Origin: ZLKRG08 sp046094385
GTDB taxonomy: Bacteria; Actinomycetota; Actinomycetes; Nanopelagicales; Nanopelagicaceae
Reading direction: 5' to 3'
Length of the DNA: 18,096 nt
Assembly: GCA_046094385.1 (NCBI GenBank)
Contig: JBJTHJ010000081.1
Span: forward strand, 1-18,096
This document shows, piece by piece, positions 1-6,849 of the stretch (positions are counted from its first letter, which is position 1; each line of letters starts with the position of its first letter). Below the pieces are notes generated by a model, which saw only the letters and a list, made by a program, of their open reading frames with translations, ran no database searches and was not told where the DNA came from. The translations under genes and the position numbers were made by a program.

Positions 1-2
1 AC

Positions 3-179
3 ATACGCGGAATTCCTACTCCGATCTGTCCATACTGCAATGGAACTTTTTTCAACATAACTGCTTCTTTTGATCCAGAAACCTACGAAATCCAAATGTA
101 TTTAATTGACAATGCAACGTGTGCAAGCTGCGATTCGCGAATAACTGCGCCTACTCCAACAGATTTGCCTACCGCATAA
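3..179 (+). CDS. C-terminal end of a double-CxxC zinc-ribbon protein (5' partial)
   Basis: An open frame enters from the left edge (first full codon at base 3) and runs 58 codons to TAA at 177-179. The visible tail has CPYC at residues 9-12 of the fragment and CASC at residues 40-43, separated by about 27 residues with alternating hydrophobic and aromatic positions. Two CxxC knuckles at this spacing are typical of a zinc ribbon. The last ten residues are rich in Thr and Pro and look disordered. No start codon is visible because the gene begins outside the window. It converges on uppS with about 50 nt between the two stops. I do not recognise the family; a small regulatory or structural zinc protein is possible. 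The coding call rests on the absence of stops, the paired cysteines and a natural end just before the convergent gene. Confidence 0.6.
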   Translation: MRGIPTPICPYCNGTFFNITASFDPETYEIQMYLIDNATCASCDSRITAPTPTDLPTA

Positions 180-228
180 GGCTTGCAAATCTCGATCCCA
201 AATCAGTCTTAGAAAGTATTTGTATCGA

Positions 229-975
229 TCAAGCCTTTCCAAACCTTCTATTTCTCGAGGCATACTCTTCGATCGCTTTCCAGAGAGTGCGGCGATCTGC
301 ATCTGGCCAAAGCACATCCATAAATACCAACTCCGCATAAGCACTCTGCCAAGGCAGGAAGTTGCTAAGGCGCTGCTCGCCTGAAGATCTTAAAAATAGA
401 TCCACATCAGTTGGTAGCTCCAAATATCTAGCAAAACTCTTCTCGTCGAAACTTTTGACTTTACCGCGTTTAAAATCGCGAGCCATGTTTTCAGCAGCGA
501 GCGCGATCTCGGCACGACCGCCATAATTCACGCACATATTAAGAGTCAACACTTTATTGTTGGCAGTCAATTCTTCAGCTTCTAGTAGCTCATCCACCAC
601 CGAACTCCAAAGTCGCTTCTCCTGCCCGACCCAACGAATTCGAACTCCAAGTTCGTTCATTTGATCTCGGCGCCTTCTTAAAACCTCCTTGTTAAAGCCC
701 ATCAAGAAACGGACCTCCTCCGGAGATCGCTTCCAATTCTCAGTACTAAATGCATATGCACTTAGCTCTTTCACGCCAATCTCGATCGCACCTTCGACCA
801 TGTCAAATAAGGGGGCTTCACCAGCTTTATGACCTTCGGTTCGTTTTAAGCCGCGATTTCTAGCCCATCTGCCATTGCCATCCATGACTATGGCTACATG
901 TCTTGGAATCTGTGACTTCTCTAATGTTGGCGGTTTCGCGCCAGACCAATGTGGTTCGGGTTTACGTACTTTCAT
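229..975 (-). CDS. uppS: Isoprenyl (polyprenyl) diphosphate synthase, cis-prenyltransferase
   Basis: Condenses isopentenyl diphosphate onto an allylic diphosphate with Z geometry, giving the long polyprenyl diphosphate that becomes the lipid carrier for peptidoglycan and other envelope glycans. The 248-residue protein has the family motifs. HVAIVMDGNGRWA lies near residue 26 and carries the catalytic Asp (about residue 32). AYAFSTENWKR follows, then NYGGRAEI, and a C-terminal LRSSGEQRLSNFLPWQSAYAEL-type block. The open frame extends a further 40 codons upstream, but I chose the ATG at 973-975. It overlaps the recO stop as ATGA, the spacing used repeatedly in this window, and the extra residues would lie entirely within recO. 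The recO-uppS pairing matches mycobacteria, where the neighbouring enzyme (Rv2361c) makes decaprenyl diphosphate. Whether the product here is C50 or C55 cannot be read from the sequence. Confidence 0.95.
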   Translation of the reverse strand: MKVRKPEPHWSGAKPPTLEKSQIPRHVAIVMDGNGRWARNRGLKRTEGHKAGEAPLFDMVEGAIEIGVKELSAYAFSTENWKRSPEEVRFLMGFNKEVLRRRRDQMNELGVRIRWVGQEKRLWSSVVDELLEAEELTANNKVLTLNMCVNYGGRAEIALAAENMARDFKRGKVKSFDEKSFARYLELPTDVDLFLRSSGEQRLSNFLPWQSAYAELVFMDVLWPDADRRTLWKAIEEYASRNRRFGKA

Positions 976-1703
976 ACCCGCTCCACGATCTGCAAACTTC
1001 GAAGTCCTCGCTCTAAATGCCATTGCAGATAAGCCGCTATCAAACCATTTGCCTCGCGGCGATTGCGTAATTCGGAGGACATCGCGCTCTCCCAATCACC
1101 GCTTAGCAAATCTGACATCAACTTCAAAGTCTCGGGCGCAGGAGTTGCCGATGCACTTGGACGACAATCTGCGCAAACTGCGCCGCCGCCGACTAAAGAG
1201 AAATAACGATGCGGTCCGGGGGCATCACATTTGGAGCAATTTATTAGCGATGGCGCATAACCACCGACTGCCAATGAACGAAGCAAGTAAGCATCCAAGA
1301 TCATCGAAGGGTCATATTTATCATCGGCGAGCGCTTTCATCGCTCCAGTTACCAATTTGAATTCTTGTAACGCCGGCTCATGTTCGTGGGAGGTAAAACG
1401 CTCGGCCGCCTCCAGAATTGTTCCCGCTATAGTCCAGCGCGAGTAATCATCGGTAAGCGCTTCGCCGTAATTGAATATGGATTCGACTTGAGTGACGGTA
1501 TCAAAGGTACGTCCGGTATATAACTGGATATCGATATGCGAACCTGGCTCTAAGCGAGCGCCGAATTTAGATTTGGTGCGGCGCACCCCTTTGGCTACTG
1601 CACGCACTCGCCCATGTTCACGAGTTAGTAATGTGATGATTCGATCGGCCTCACCCAATTTCTGGGTACGAAGCACAATCCCCTCATCGCGATACAAACT
1701 CAC
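972..1703 (-). CDS. recO: DNA repair protein RecO
   Basis: Recombination mediator of the RecFOR pathway: it anneals single strands and helps RecR load RecA on SSB-coated gaps. The 243-residue protein begins with the RecO OB-fold (SLYRDEGIVLRTQKLGEAD, then RIITLLTREHGRVRAVAKGVRR). A helical middle follows, then a zinc-binding pair CSKC ... CADC in the C-terminal half flanking GGGAV, as in RecO proteins that keep the zinc site. The start is GTG at 1701-1703. No clear Shine-Dalgarno precedes it, but TAACTT ends 7 nt upstream and could serve as a -10 box for a leaderless message. The gene starts 23 nt after the leuA stop, and its own stop overlaps the uppS start, so co-transcription with leuA and translational coupling to uppS are likely. 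Confidence 0.94.
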   Translation of the reverse strand: MSLYRDEGIVLRTQKLGEADRIITLLTREHGRVRAVAKGVRRTKSKFGARLEPGSHIDIQLYTGRTFDTVTQVESIFNYGEALTDDYSRWTIAGTILEAAERFTSHEHEPALQEFKLVTGAMKALADDKYDPSMILDAYLLRSLAVGGYAPSLINCSKCDAPGPHRYFSLVGGGAVCADCRPSASATPAPETLKLMSDLLSGDWESAMSSELRNRREANGLIAAYLQWHLERGLRSLQIVERV

Positions 1704-1726
1704 GTGGGATAAGTTATCGGTTACAC

Positions 1727-3451
1727 CTAGCGAATTGCGCGATTTGCAGCGGAAATGATCGCCTTTAGCGCCGCAGTGGTGGTGTTTGGGTCGATTCCAA
1801 CGCCCCAGAAGACTTCGCCTTCAATTGCACATTCTAGATATGCCGCAGCACTGGCATCTCCACCTGCTGAGAGCGCATGCTCTGAATAATCTAAAACTCT
1901 CACATCAACGCCATATTCAATGAGCGCATTACAGAATGCCGAGATCGGACCATTTCCGGTTGACTTCAACTCTCTCATCTGGCCACGATCAGTGATTTTA
2001 ACTTCGATCTTCACATCTTCTCCGAGTGCGGAGTTGGTGGCCACTCCCTTCAAACGAAAACGTCCCCATGGCGCAGTCTCTGTTGGAAGGTATTCATCTT
2101 CGAAGATCTCCCAAAGTTCTTTTGGAAGCACCTCTCCACCTTCGTTATCGGTCTTCGCTTGAACCACTTTGCTAAATTCAATCTGCAATCTACGTGGTAG
2201 ATCAAGATGGTGTTCGGTCTTCATCAAATATGCAACGCCGCCCTTACCGGATTGGCTATTAACTCGAATCACCGCTTCGTAGTTACGGCCGATATCTTTG
2301 GGATCGATCGGTAGGTACGGGACTGCCCAAGTAAAGTCATCAACTCTCTGGCCGGCAGCCTTGGCATCCTTCTCTAGATGCTCAAAACCTTTCTTGATGG
2401 CATCTTGATGCGAACCGCTAAATGCCGTGAAGACCAAATCTCCACCATATGGATGGCGCTCTGGGACTCGAAGTTGATTGGCATATTCGACAGTTCTACG
2501 GATCTCATCGATATTTGAAAAGTCGATCATCGGATCGATGCCATGGCTAAATAGATTAAGCCCCAAGGTAACTAGGCAGACATTTCCAGTGCGCTCGCCA
2601 TTTCCAAAGAGCGTACCCTCGATGCGATCCGCGCCAGCTAAATATCCAAGCTCCGCTGCCGCCACGCCAGTACCTCGGTCATTATGTGGGTGAAGTGAGA
2701 GCACTACCGAAGCTCTGCGATCTAAATTGCGACTCATCCATTCGATGGAATCGGCGTAAACATTTGGCGTTGCCATTTCCACGGTGGCTGGCAGGTTGAT
2801 GATGCTCTTCCACTCTGGGGTCGGCTGCCAAATGGCATTGACGGCATTGCAAACTTCTAGCGCAAATTCCAATTCGGTGCCGGTATAAGACTCAGGTGAA
2901 TATTCGAAAGAGACTTCGGTGCCTTTGACCGAATCCACCATCTGTAAGCAAAGCTCTGCACCGTCGGTTGCAATCTTCTTGATGCCACCTTTATCAAGTC
3001 CAAAGACCACGCGTCGTTGCAAAGTAGAGGTCGAGTTATAGAGATGGACAATGGCCTGCTTTGCACCCTTTATCGATTCAAAGGTGCGCTTGATTAGCGC
3101 TTCGCGAGCTTGAGTTAAGACCTGGATAACCACATCATCAGGAATCAAACCCTCTTCGATGATCTTTCGCACGAAATCAAAATCTGTTTGTGATGCCGAT
3201 GGAAAGCCAACTTCGATCTCTTTGTAGCCCATCTTGATAAGGAGGTTGAACATCGCGAGTTTGCGCGGGGTATCCATCGGGTCGATTAGGGCTTGGTTGC
3301 CATCTCTTAGATCGACGCTTGCCCATTTTGGCGCTTTGACCATCTTCTTGGTCGGCCAGGTGCGATCGGTAAGTCCAGCTTCACCAAGCGGTAAAAATGG
3401 CGCATAGCGGCCAGTTGGCATGGAACTTGGGGCTTGATTTGGGAAGTTCAT
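1727..3451 (-). CDS. leuA: 2-isopropylmalate synthase, actinobacterial long form
   Basis: Catalyses the first committed step of leucine synthesis: acetyl-CoA plus 2-oxoisovalerate gives 2-isopropylmalate. The 574-residue protein belongs to the longer LeuA class typical of Actinobacteria. The TIM-barrel domain starts at WASVDLRDGNQAL (metal-binding RDGNQ, roughly residues 45-57) and carries the SLHPHNDRGTG metal site near residue 250. It is followed by linker subdomains and a C-terminal LeuA regulatory domain (GNGPISAFCNAL, then DYSEHALSAGGDASAAAY) that in the family binds leucine for feedback inhibition. The start ATG is preceded by AGGAG at 3459-3463, 7 nt from the ATG. That site is complementary to the leucine codons of an upstream leader peptide, so translational control by leucine is likely in addition to allostery. 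recO and uppS follow closely on the same strand. Confidence 0.97.
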   Translation of the reverse strand: MNFPNQAPSSMPTGRYAPFLPLGEAGLTDRTWPTKKMVKAPKWASVDLRDGNQALIDPMDTPRKLAMFNLLIKMGYKEIEVGFPSASQTDFDFVRKIIEEGLIPDDVVIQVLTQAREALIKRTFESIKGAKQAIVHLYNSTSTLQRRVVFGLDKGGIKKIATDGAELCLQMVDSVKGTEVSFEYSPESYTGTELEFALEVCNAVNAIWQPTPEWKSIINLPATVEMATPNVYADSIEWMSRNLDRRASVVLSLHPHNDRGTGVAAAELGYLAGADRIEGTLFGNGERTGNVCLVTLGLNLFSHGIDPMIDFSNIDEIRRTVEYANQLRVPERHPYGGDLVFTAFSGSHQDAIKKGFEHLEKDAKAAGQRVDDFTWAVPYLPIDPKDIGRNYEAVIRVNSQSGKGGVAYLMKTEHHLDLPRRLQIEFSKVVQAKTDNEGGEVLPKELWEIFEDEYLPTETAPWGRFRLKGVATNSALGEDVKIEVKITDRGQMRELKSTGNGPISAFCNALIEYGVDVRVLDYSEHALSAGGDASAAAYLECAIEGEVFWGVGIDPNTTTAALKAIISAANRAIR

Positions 3452-3457
3452 TTTTTG

Positions 3458-3608
3458 GCTCCTGTTTACTTTTTAGCTATTTATCTTTGCATCCGGTTTT
3501 TTACTTAACTTAATTCACCGGCAATGCAAAACACACCGAGACGGGAAAGGCCGGTTAGTTGGCCCCGCCACGGCTGCTAAGTAGGAGCAAGCCCTTAAAC
3601 TGAAACAT
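3458..3608 (-). promoter_or_regulatory. Leucine-responsive leader of leuA (candidate translational attenuator)
   Basis: This leader lies between glnA and leuA and combines a Leu-rich leader peptide with alternative base pairings. The leucine-codon segment GCTCCT (complement of 3583-3588) is exactly complementary to AGGAGC of the leuA Shine-Dalgarno (3458-3463). After a 4-nt bulge, ACTT (3579-3582) also pairs with AAGT (3468-3471). Between these arms an imperfect stem joins 3517-3530 with 3486-3497, 12 pairs with a 2-nt bulge. A competing 6-bp stem joins 3550-3555 with 3517-3522. No U-run follows the downstream stem, so a Rho-independent attenuator is unlikely. Sequestration of the ribosome site, relieved when a ribosome stalls on Leu codons, fits better. 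Leucine leaders of this general kind have been proposed for actinobacterial leuA genes; the mechanism here is inferred from complementarity only. Confidence 0.75.
3555..3608 (-). CDS. leuL: leuA leader peptide with four consecutive Leu codons
   Basis: A 17-codon frame reads MFQFKGLLLLSSRGGAN and ends in TAA at 3555-3557. The four leucines are encoded by four different codons in a row (TTG, CTC, CTA, CTT), as expected for a peptide that senses charged leucyl-tRNA. It lies 103 nt upstream of the leuA ATG in the same orientation and 15 nt after the glnA stop. No Shine-Dalgarno is seen, but TAAACT (complement of 3616-3621) ends 7 nt before the ATG. That suggests a leaderless transcript starting at or next to the peptide's own start. 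The peptide itself probably has no function; its translation is the signal. The gene symbol is given by analogy with leucine leader peptides elsewhere. Confidence 0.82.
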   Translation of the reverse strand: MFQFKGLLLLSSRGGAN

Positions 3609-3623
3609 TGGCGCTAGTTTAAT

Positions 3624-4943
3624 TTACAGAACTGGTAGATGTCTATCCAGCTCAAAGGCAGATACTTGGCGGGCATATTCGGCCCATTCCGCCTTCTTAT
3701 TTCTTAAGACATAATCGAAGACATGTTCGCCTAGAGTCTCTTGGACCAATTGGCTACGTTCCATGATCGCGGTAGCCTCATTTAGATTTTGAGGCATCTC
3801 GACTGTGGGGTAATTATCCGGCAGCTCAAGCTCTTTGCTCACGCCATCTAGGCCTGCTGCAATCATCACTGCAAAAGCTAAATATGGATTACATGCTGAA
3901 TCCGGTGCGCGAAATTCGATACGAGTGGAGTTGGATTTCTTCGGTTTATACATTGGGACTTGGATCAAGGATCTACGATTTGATGGTCCCCAGTTGATCA
4001 GATTCGGCGCTTCGCCGCCACCATGAAGCCGTTTATATGAATTTACCCATTGATTGGTAACTGCTGTGATCTCTGGGGTATGTTTCAAGATACCAGCCAC
4101 AAAAGAGCGACCGGTTTTCGATAAGTTGTAGGGCAATCCACCGTCATAGAATGCATTTGTATCATCTTTAAATAAAGATACATGGGTATGCATGGCAGAG
4201 CCTGGATACTCGGTAAATGGTTTCGGCATGAAAGAGGCATAGAAGCCCTGTTCTAGCGCTACCTCTTTGATTACATGGCGGAAGGTCATGATGTTATCTG
4301 CAGTAGATAAGGCATCTGCATAGCGAAGATCAATCTCCTGTTGTCCAGGTGCGCCTTCGTGATGGCTAAATTCAACTGAGACGCCCATCGCCTCTAACAT
4401 CGTGATGGCAGCGCGACGAAAATCGTGGCCAATCATGTTAGGGGTGTGATCAAAATAGCCTGCGTAATCAACTGGCTCTGGTTTCTTACCTGGTGTCGGT
4501 GCCTCTTTAAATAGGAAGAACTCGATCTCGGGATGGATATAAACGGTATATCCCATATCCGAAGCTTTGCTTAAAGTCCTTCTTAAAACTTGGCGGGGAT
4601 CAGATGGTGATGGTGCGCCATCTGGCGCCACGATATCGCAGAACATACGAGCAGCTCCTGGCGCTTCTGTGCGCCAAGGCAGAATCGAGAAGGTATTTGG
4701 ATCTGGTTTTGCCAACATATCCGATTCCATTTGGCGGGCATAACCTTCGATTGATGATCCGTCAAAGCCGATACCCTCTTCGAAGGCAGCCTCCAACTCC
4801 GCTGGCGAAATCGCAACTGATTTTAAGAAACCAAGGACATCGGTGAACCAGAGCCTGACGAAACGAATGTTGCGCTCTTCGACGGTGCGCATTACAAATT
4901 CGACTTGGCGATTCATATCAAGGTTTCGATCTGGGGAAGACAT
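3624..4943 (-). CDS. glnA2: Glutamine synthetase family protein, GlnA2 type (GSI-alpha)
   Basis: ATP-dependent ligase that amidates glutamate. The 439-residue protein has the beta-grasp N-domain with FDGSSIEGYARQMESDM (about residues 59-75, including the Asp used for ammonium binding). The catalytic domain has the metal and glutamate residues in IHPEIEFFLF, HHEGAPGQQEID and the GSAMHTHVSLF block, and the nucleotide/glutamate segment NSYKRLHGGGEAPN ... NRRSLIQVP. The adenylylation motif NLYDLP of GSI-beta enzymes is absent, so control by GlnE is not expected. Length and sequence match mycobacterial GlnA2 (Rv2222c), which also lies near panB. In Streptomyces, GlnA2 has been reported as a gamma-glutamylpolyamine synthetase, so ammonia assimilation is not assured. 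The ATG at 4941-4943 is chosen because TAAGAT ends 6 nt upstream; the start usual for the family would be codon 10 (MNRQ). Confidence 0.9.
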   Translation of the reverse strand: MSSPDRNLDMNRQVEFVMRTVEERNIRFVRLWFTDVLGFLKSVAISPAELEAAFEEGIGFDGSSIEGYARQMESDMLAKPDPNTFSILPWRTEAPGAARMFCDIVAPDGAPSPSDPRQVLRRTLSKASDMGYTVYIHPEIEFFLFKEAPTPGKKPEPVDYAGYFDHTPNMIGHDFRRAAITMLEAMGVSVEFSHHEGAPGQQEIDLRYADALSTADNIMTFRHVIKEVALEQGFYASFMPKPFTEYPGSAMHTHVSLFKDDTNAFYDGGLPYNLSKTGRSFVAGILKHTPEITAVTNQWVNSYKRLHGGGEAPNLINWGPSNRRSLIQVPMYKPKKSNSTRIEFRAPDSACNPYLAFAVMIAAGLDGVSKELELPDNYPTVEMPQNLNEATAIMERSQLVQETLGEHVFDYVLRNKKAEWAEYARQVSAFELDRHLPVL

Positions 4944-4949
4944 GCCAAT

Positions 4950-4955
4950 ATCTTA
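4950..4955 (-). promoter_or_regulatory. -10 box of a probable leaderless glnA2 promoter
   Basis: On the minus strand TAAGAT lies 6 nt before the glnA2 ATG, and no Shine-Dalgarno is present between them. This is the spacing at which transcription would begin at or next to the A of ATG. A convincing -35 hexamer is not seen. The tandem 11-bp repeats lie 37-80 nt further upstream, in the position of an activator site. Confidence 0.45.
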
Positions 4956-4991
4956 GAAAATCAATGTTTCTACTATGTTAAAAGTGAATCT

Positions 4992-5034
4992 AGCCAGTTA
5001 TTAGCCAGTTATTAGCCAGGAATTAGCTAGGAAT
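4992..5034. repeat. 11-bp tandem repeat, nearly four copies, upstream of glnA2
   Basis: Two identical units AGCCAGTTATT (4992-5002, 5003-5013) are followed by two degenerate units, AGCCAGGAATT (5014-5024) and AGCTAGGAAT (5025-5034). The 11-bp period is close to one helical turn, so every copy shows the same face of the DNA. The array lies in the 112-nt space between the nadE stop and the glnA2 start, 49 nt from the glnA2 ATG. It may be a cooperative binding site for a nitrogen or amino-acid regulator, or simply a slippage-derived repeat. Confidence 0.75.
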
Positions 5035-5055
5035 GAGTGAAGAGTTGCATACTAA

Positions 5056-6783
5056 TTAACGCTCACTCCAGCGTGAGGTGATGGGTAAACGGCGGTCTTT
5101 TCCAAAGGCTCTGCTTGAGATCTTGGCCCCTGGCGGGTATTGACGCCTCTTATATTCGGCGCGATCTACCATGGTGATTACTCGGTTTACCAGCGCTGCC
5201 TCAAAACCGCTTGAGATCAAAGAGGCTGCTCCCTCATCGCCATCTACATACCTAGTTAGCACTTGATCTAGTAGTAGGTAATCTGGCAAGGAGTCTCTAT
5301 CTTTCTGATCTGGACGAAGCTCTGCTGATGGCTCTTTCTCAATCGATGAATTGGGGATCGGCGGGGTCTGATCCAAATAGATTGCTAGTTCATTTCGCCA
5401 CCTAGCTAACTGCCAAACTTGAGTCTTATAAATATCCTTAATCGGCGCATAGCCACCAACGGCATCTCCATACAAAGTGGAGTACCCAACTGCCAGCTCT
5501 GATTTATTTCCGGTAGCTAAAACCAAGTGGCCCTCTTGATTTGAAATTGCCATCAAGGTGGTACCCCGAACTCGGGCTTGTACATTCTCTTCAGCAACTC
5601 CGGTCAGCTCTAAATTACTGACAAATTCATGGACCATCTGCTCAATCGGAACGATTCGGAAAATTAGGCCAGTTCGCCGAGCCAATTCCTCGGCATCAGC
5701 TATCGAATGCTCTGAGGAGTATTTGCTCGGTAGCGCTACCCCATGAACTCGATCTGGGCCGAGTGCATCTACCGCAATACTCGCAACGAGCGCCGAATCA
5801 ATTCCACCTGATACTCCAAGCACCACCGATTTGAAGCCATTCTTATATACATAATCTCGAAGACCAACTTTTAGAGCCTCCCAAATCTCGGCTAAATCAT
5901 CCTTGCGTTGGGCGATTCCACCATGCATCGTGCCCTCTATCTTTTGATGCTCTTGGGTAATGACCACATCTGGATTTGAGGTGGCAAGCGGCAAGGTCAA
6001 ATCATGAATCGCCAATTGATCTTCAAATTGCTTGGTGCGCATTAGTAACTCACCTTTGGCATCAACCAAGATGGAATCTCCATCGAAGATCAAATCATCT
6101 TGTCCACCGGTCATATTGACATAGGCCAAGGCCGATCCAAATCCAAGTGCGCGCTCCTGAACCAGTGCCAAACGCTGGTCATCTTTATTTCGTTCGTATG
6201 GAGAACCATTTGGCACCACCACCAAACCGACATTGCGCTCTGCAAGCTCTGCAACTGGTCCGCGGTTCTGCCAAATATCCTCACAGATTGCGATACCCAC
6301 ATCTATGCCATTGATTCGAACTACCAGAGATTTCTCACCTGGCACAAAGTTACGAAATTCATCAAAGACTCCGTAATTAGGCAGATGGTGCTTGATATAC
6401 CTGGCTTTGATCTCGCCTTGATAAATCACGGCCACGGCATTCTGCGGCGCTCCGATGGGTTGGCCCAACTTATCTACCGCCCCATCAATCTGATCTAGGT
6501 AGCCAATTACCATCGCCATATCTCCAAAGCCGCTACTTGCCACTCGCTTTGCCAACTCTGAAATCGCGATCCGGCTGGCATTTCTAAATGATTGGCGAAG
6601 CGCTAAATCCTCAACTGGGTAACCGGTTAGCACCATCTCTGGAAATACCAGTAATTGCACTCCGGCTTTATGTGCCAAGGCAGCTTGGGTCGCAATTAAA
6701 TCCGCATTAAATGCCAGGTCTCCGACGGTCGGATTTACTTGGGCCAGCGCAATTCGCAAGCTACCCAGATTGCTGCTACTCAT
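5056..6783 (-). CDS. nadE: Glutamine-dependent NAD+ synthetase
   Basis: Performs the last step of NAD synthesis: deamido-NAD + ATP + glutamine gives NAD. The 575-residue two-domain protein has an N-terminal nitrilase-type glutaminase with the Glu-Lys-Cys triad visible: FPEMVLTGYP (Glu about 49), KHHLPNYGVFDE (Lys) and GIAICEDIW (Cys). The C-terminal ammonia-channelling synthetase has the PP-loop SGGIDSALVA (about residue 325), followed by ATGNKSELAVGYSTLYGD and the RVITMVDRAEYKRRQYPPG tail. Length is normal for the glutamine-using class. ATG at 6781-6783 is preceded 6 nt upstream by TACTCT (complement of 6790-6795) with no Shine-Dalgarno, again suggesting leaderless expression. It is divergent from panB, so two cofactor-synthesis genes share a 66-nt control region. 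Confidence 0.97.
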   Translation of the reverse strand: MSSSNLGSLRIALAQVNPTVGDLAFNADLIATQAALAHKAGVQLLVFPEMVLTGYPVEDLALRQSFRNASRIAISELAKRVASSGFGDMAMVIGYLDQIDGAVDKLGQPIGAPQNAVAVIYQGEIKARYIKHHLPNYGVFDEFRNFVPGEKSLVVRINGIDVGIAICEDIWQNRGPVAELAERNVGLVVVPNGSPYERNKDDQRLALVQERALGFGSALAYVNMTGGQDDLIFDGDSILVDAKGELLMRTKQFEDQLAIHDLTLPLATSNPDVVITQEHQKIEGTMHGGIAQRKDDLAEIWEALKVGLRDYVYKNGFKSVVLGVSGGIDSALVASIAVDALGPDRVHGVALPSKYSSEHSIADAEELARRTGLIFRIVPIEQMVHEFVSNLELTGVAEENVQARVRGTTLMAISNQEGHLVLATGNKSELAVGYSTLYGDAVGGYAPIKDIYKTQVWQLARWRNELAIYLDQTPPIPNSSIEKEPSAELRPDQKDRDSLPDYLLLDQVLTRYVDGDEGAASLISSGFEAALVNRVITMVDRAEYKRRQYPPGAKISSRAFGKDRRLPITSRWSER

Positions 6784-6849
6784 AATTCAAGAGTACCCTT
6801 AGATAAGTACCAGGTGACAATTTAAATTGCATCTAGGGAGGAATAGGTT
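6784..6849. promoter_or_regulatory. Divergent nadE/panB control region
   Basis: This 66-nt spacer must hold both promoters. Towards nadE, TACTCT (complement of 6790-6795) lies 6 nt before the ATG, which fits a leaderless start. Towards panB a strong Shine-Dalgarno GGGAGGA (6836-6842) precedes the ATG, so that transcript has a 5' leader. The AT-rich palindrome AATTTAAATT (6820-6829) lies midway. No clear operator or riboswitch fold was found. Confidence 0.5.

Noticed and set aside
976..1095. 40-codon upstream extension of uppS
   Set aside because: It would overlap recO by more than 120 nt; the internal ATG forms a 4-nt ATGA overlap with the recO stop and begins just before the conserved region.
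875..1360. Plus-strand frame of 161 codons
   Set aside because: It lies opposite recO and uppS, both with clear family motifs; the translation has no recognisable domain.
3486..3530. Stem-loop before leuA as an intrinsic transcription terminator
   Set aside because: No U-run follows the stem (next bases GATAAATAGC), so a Rho-independent stop is not supported; it is kept as part of a translational attenuator.
6100..6498. Plus-strand frame of 132 codons
   Set aside because: It lies entirely opposite the nadE glutaminase domain and has no motif or ribosome site.
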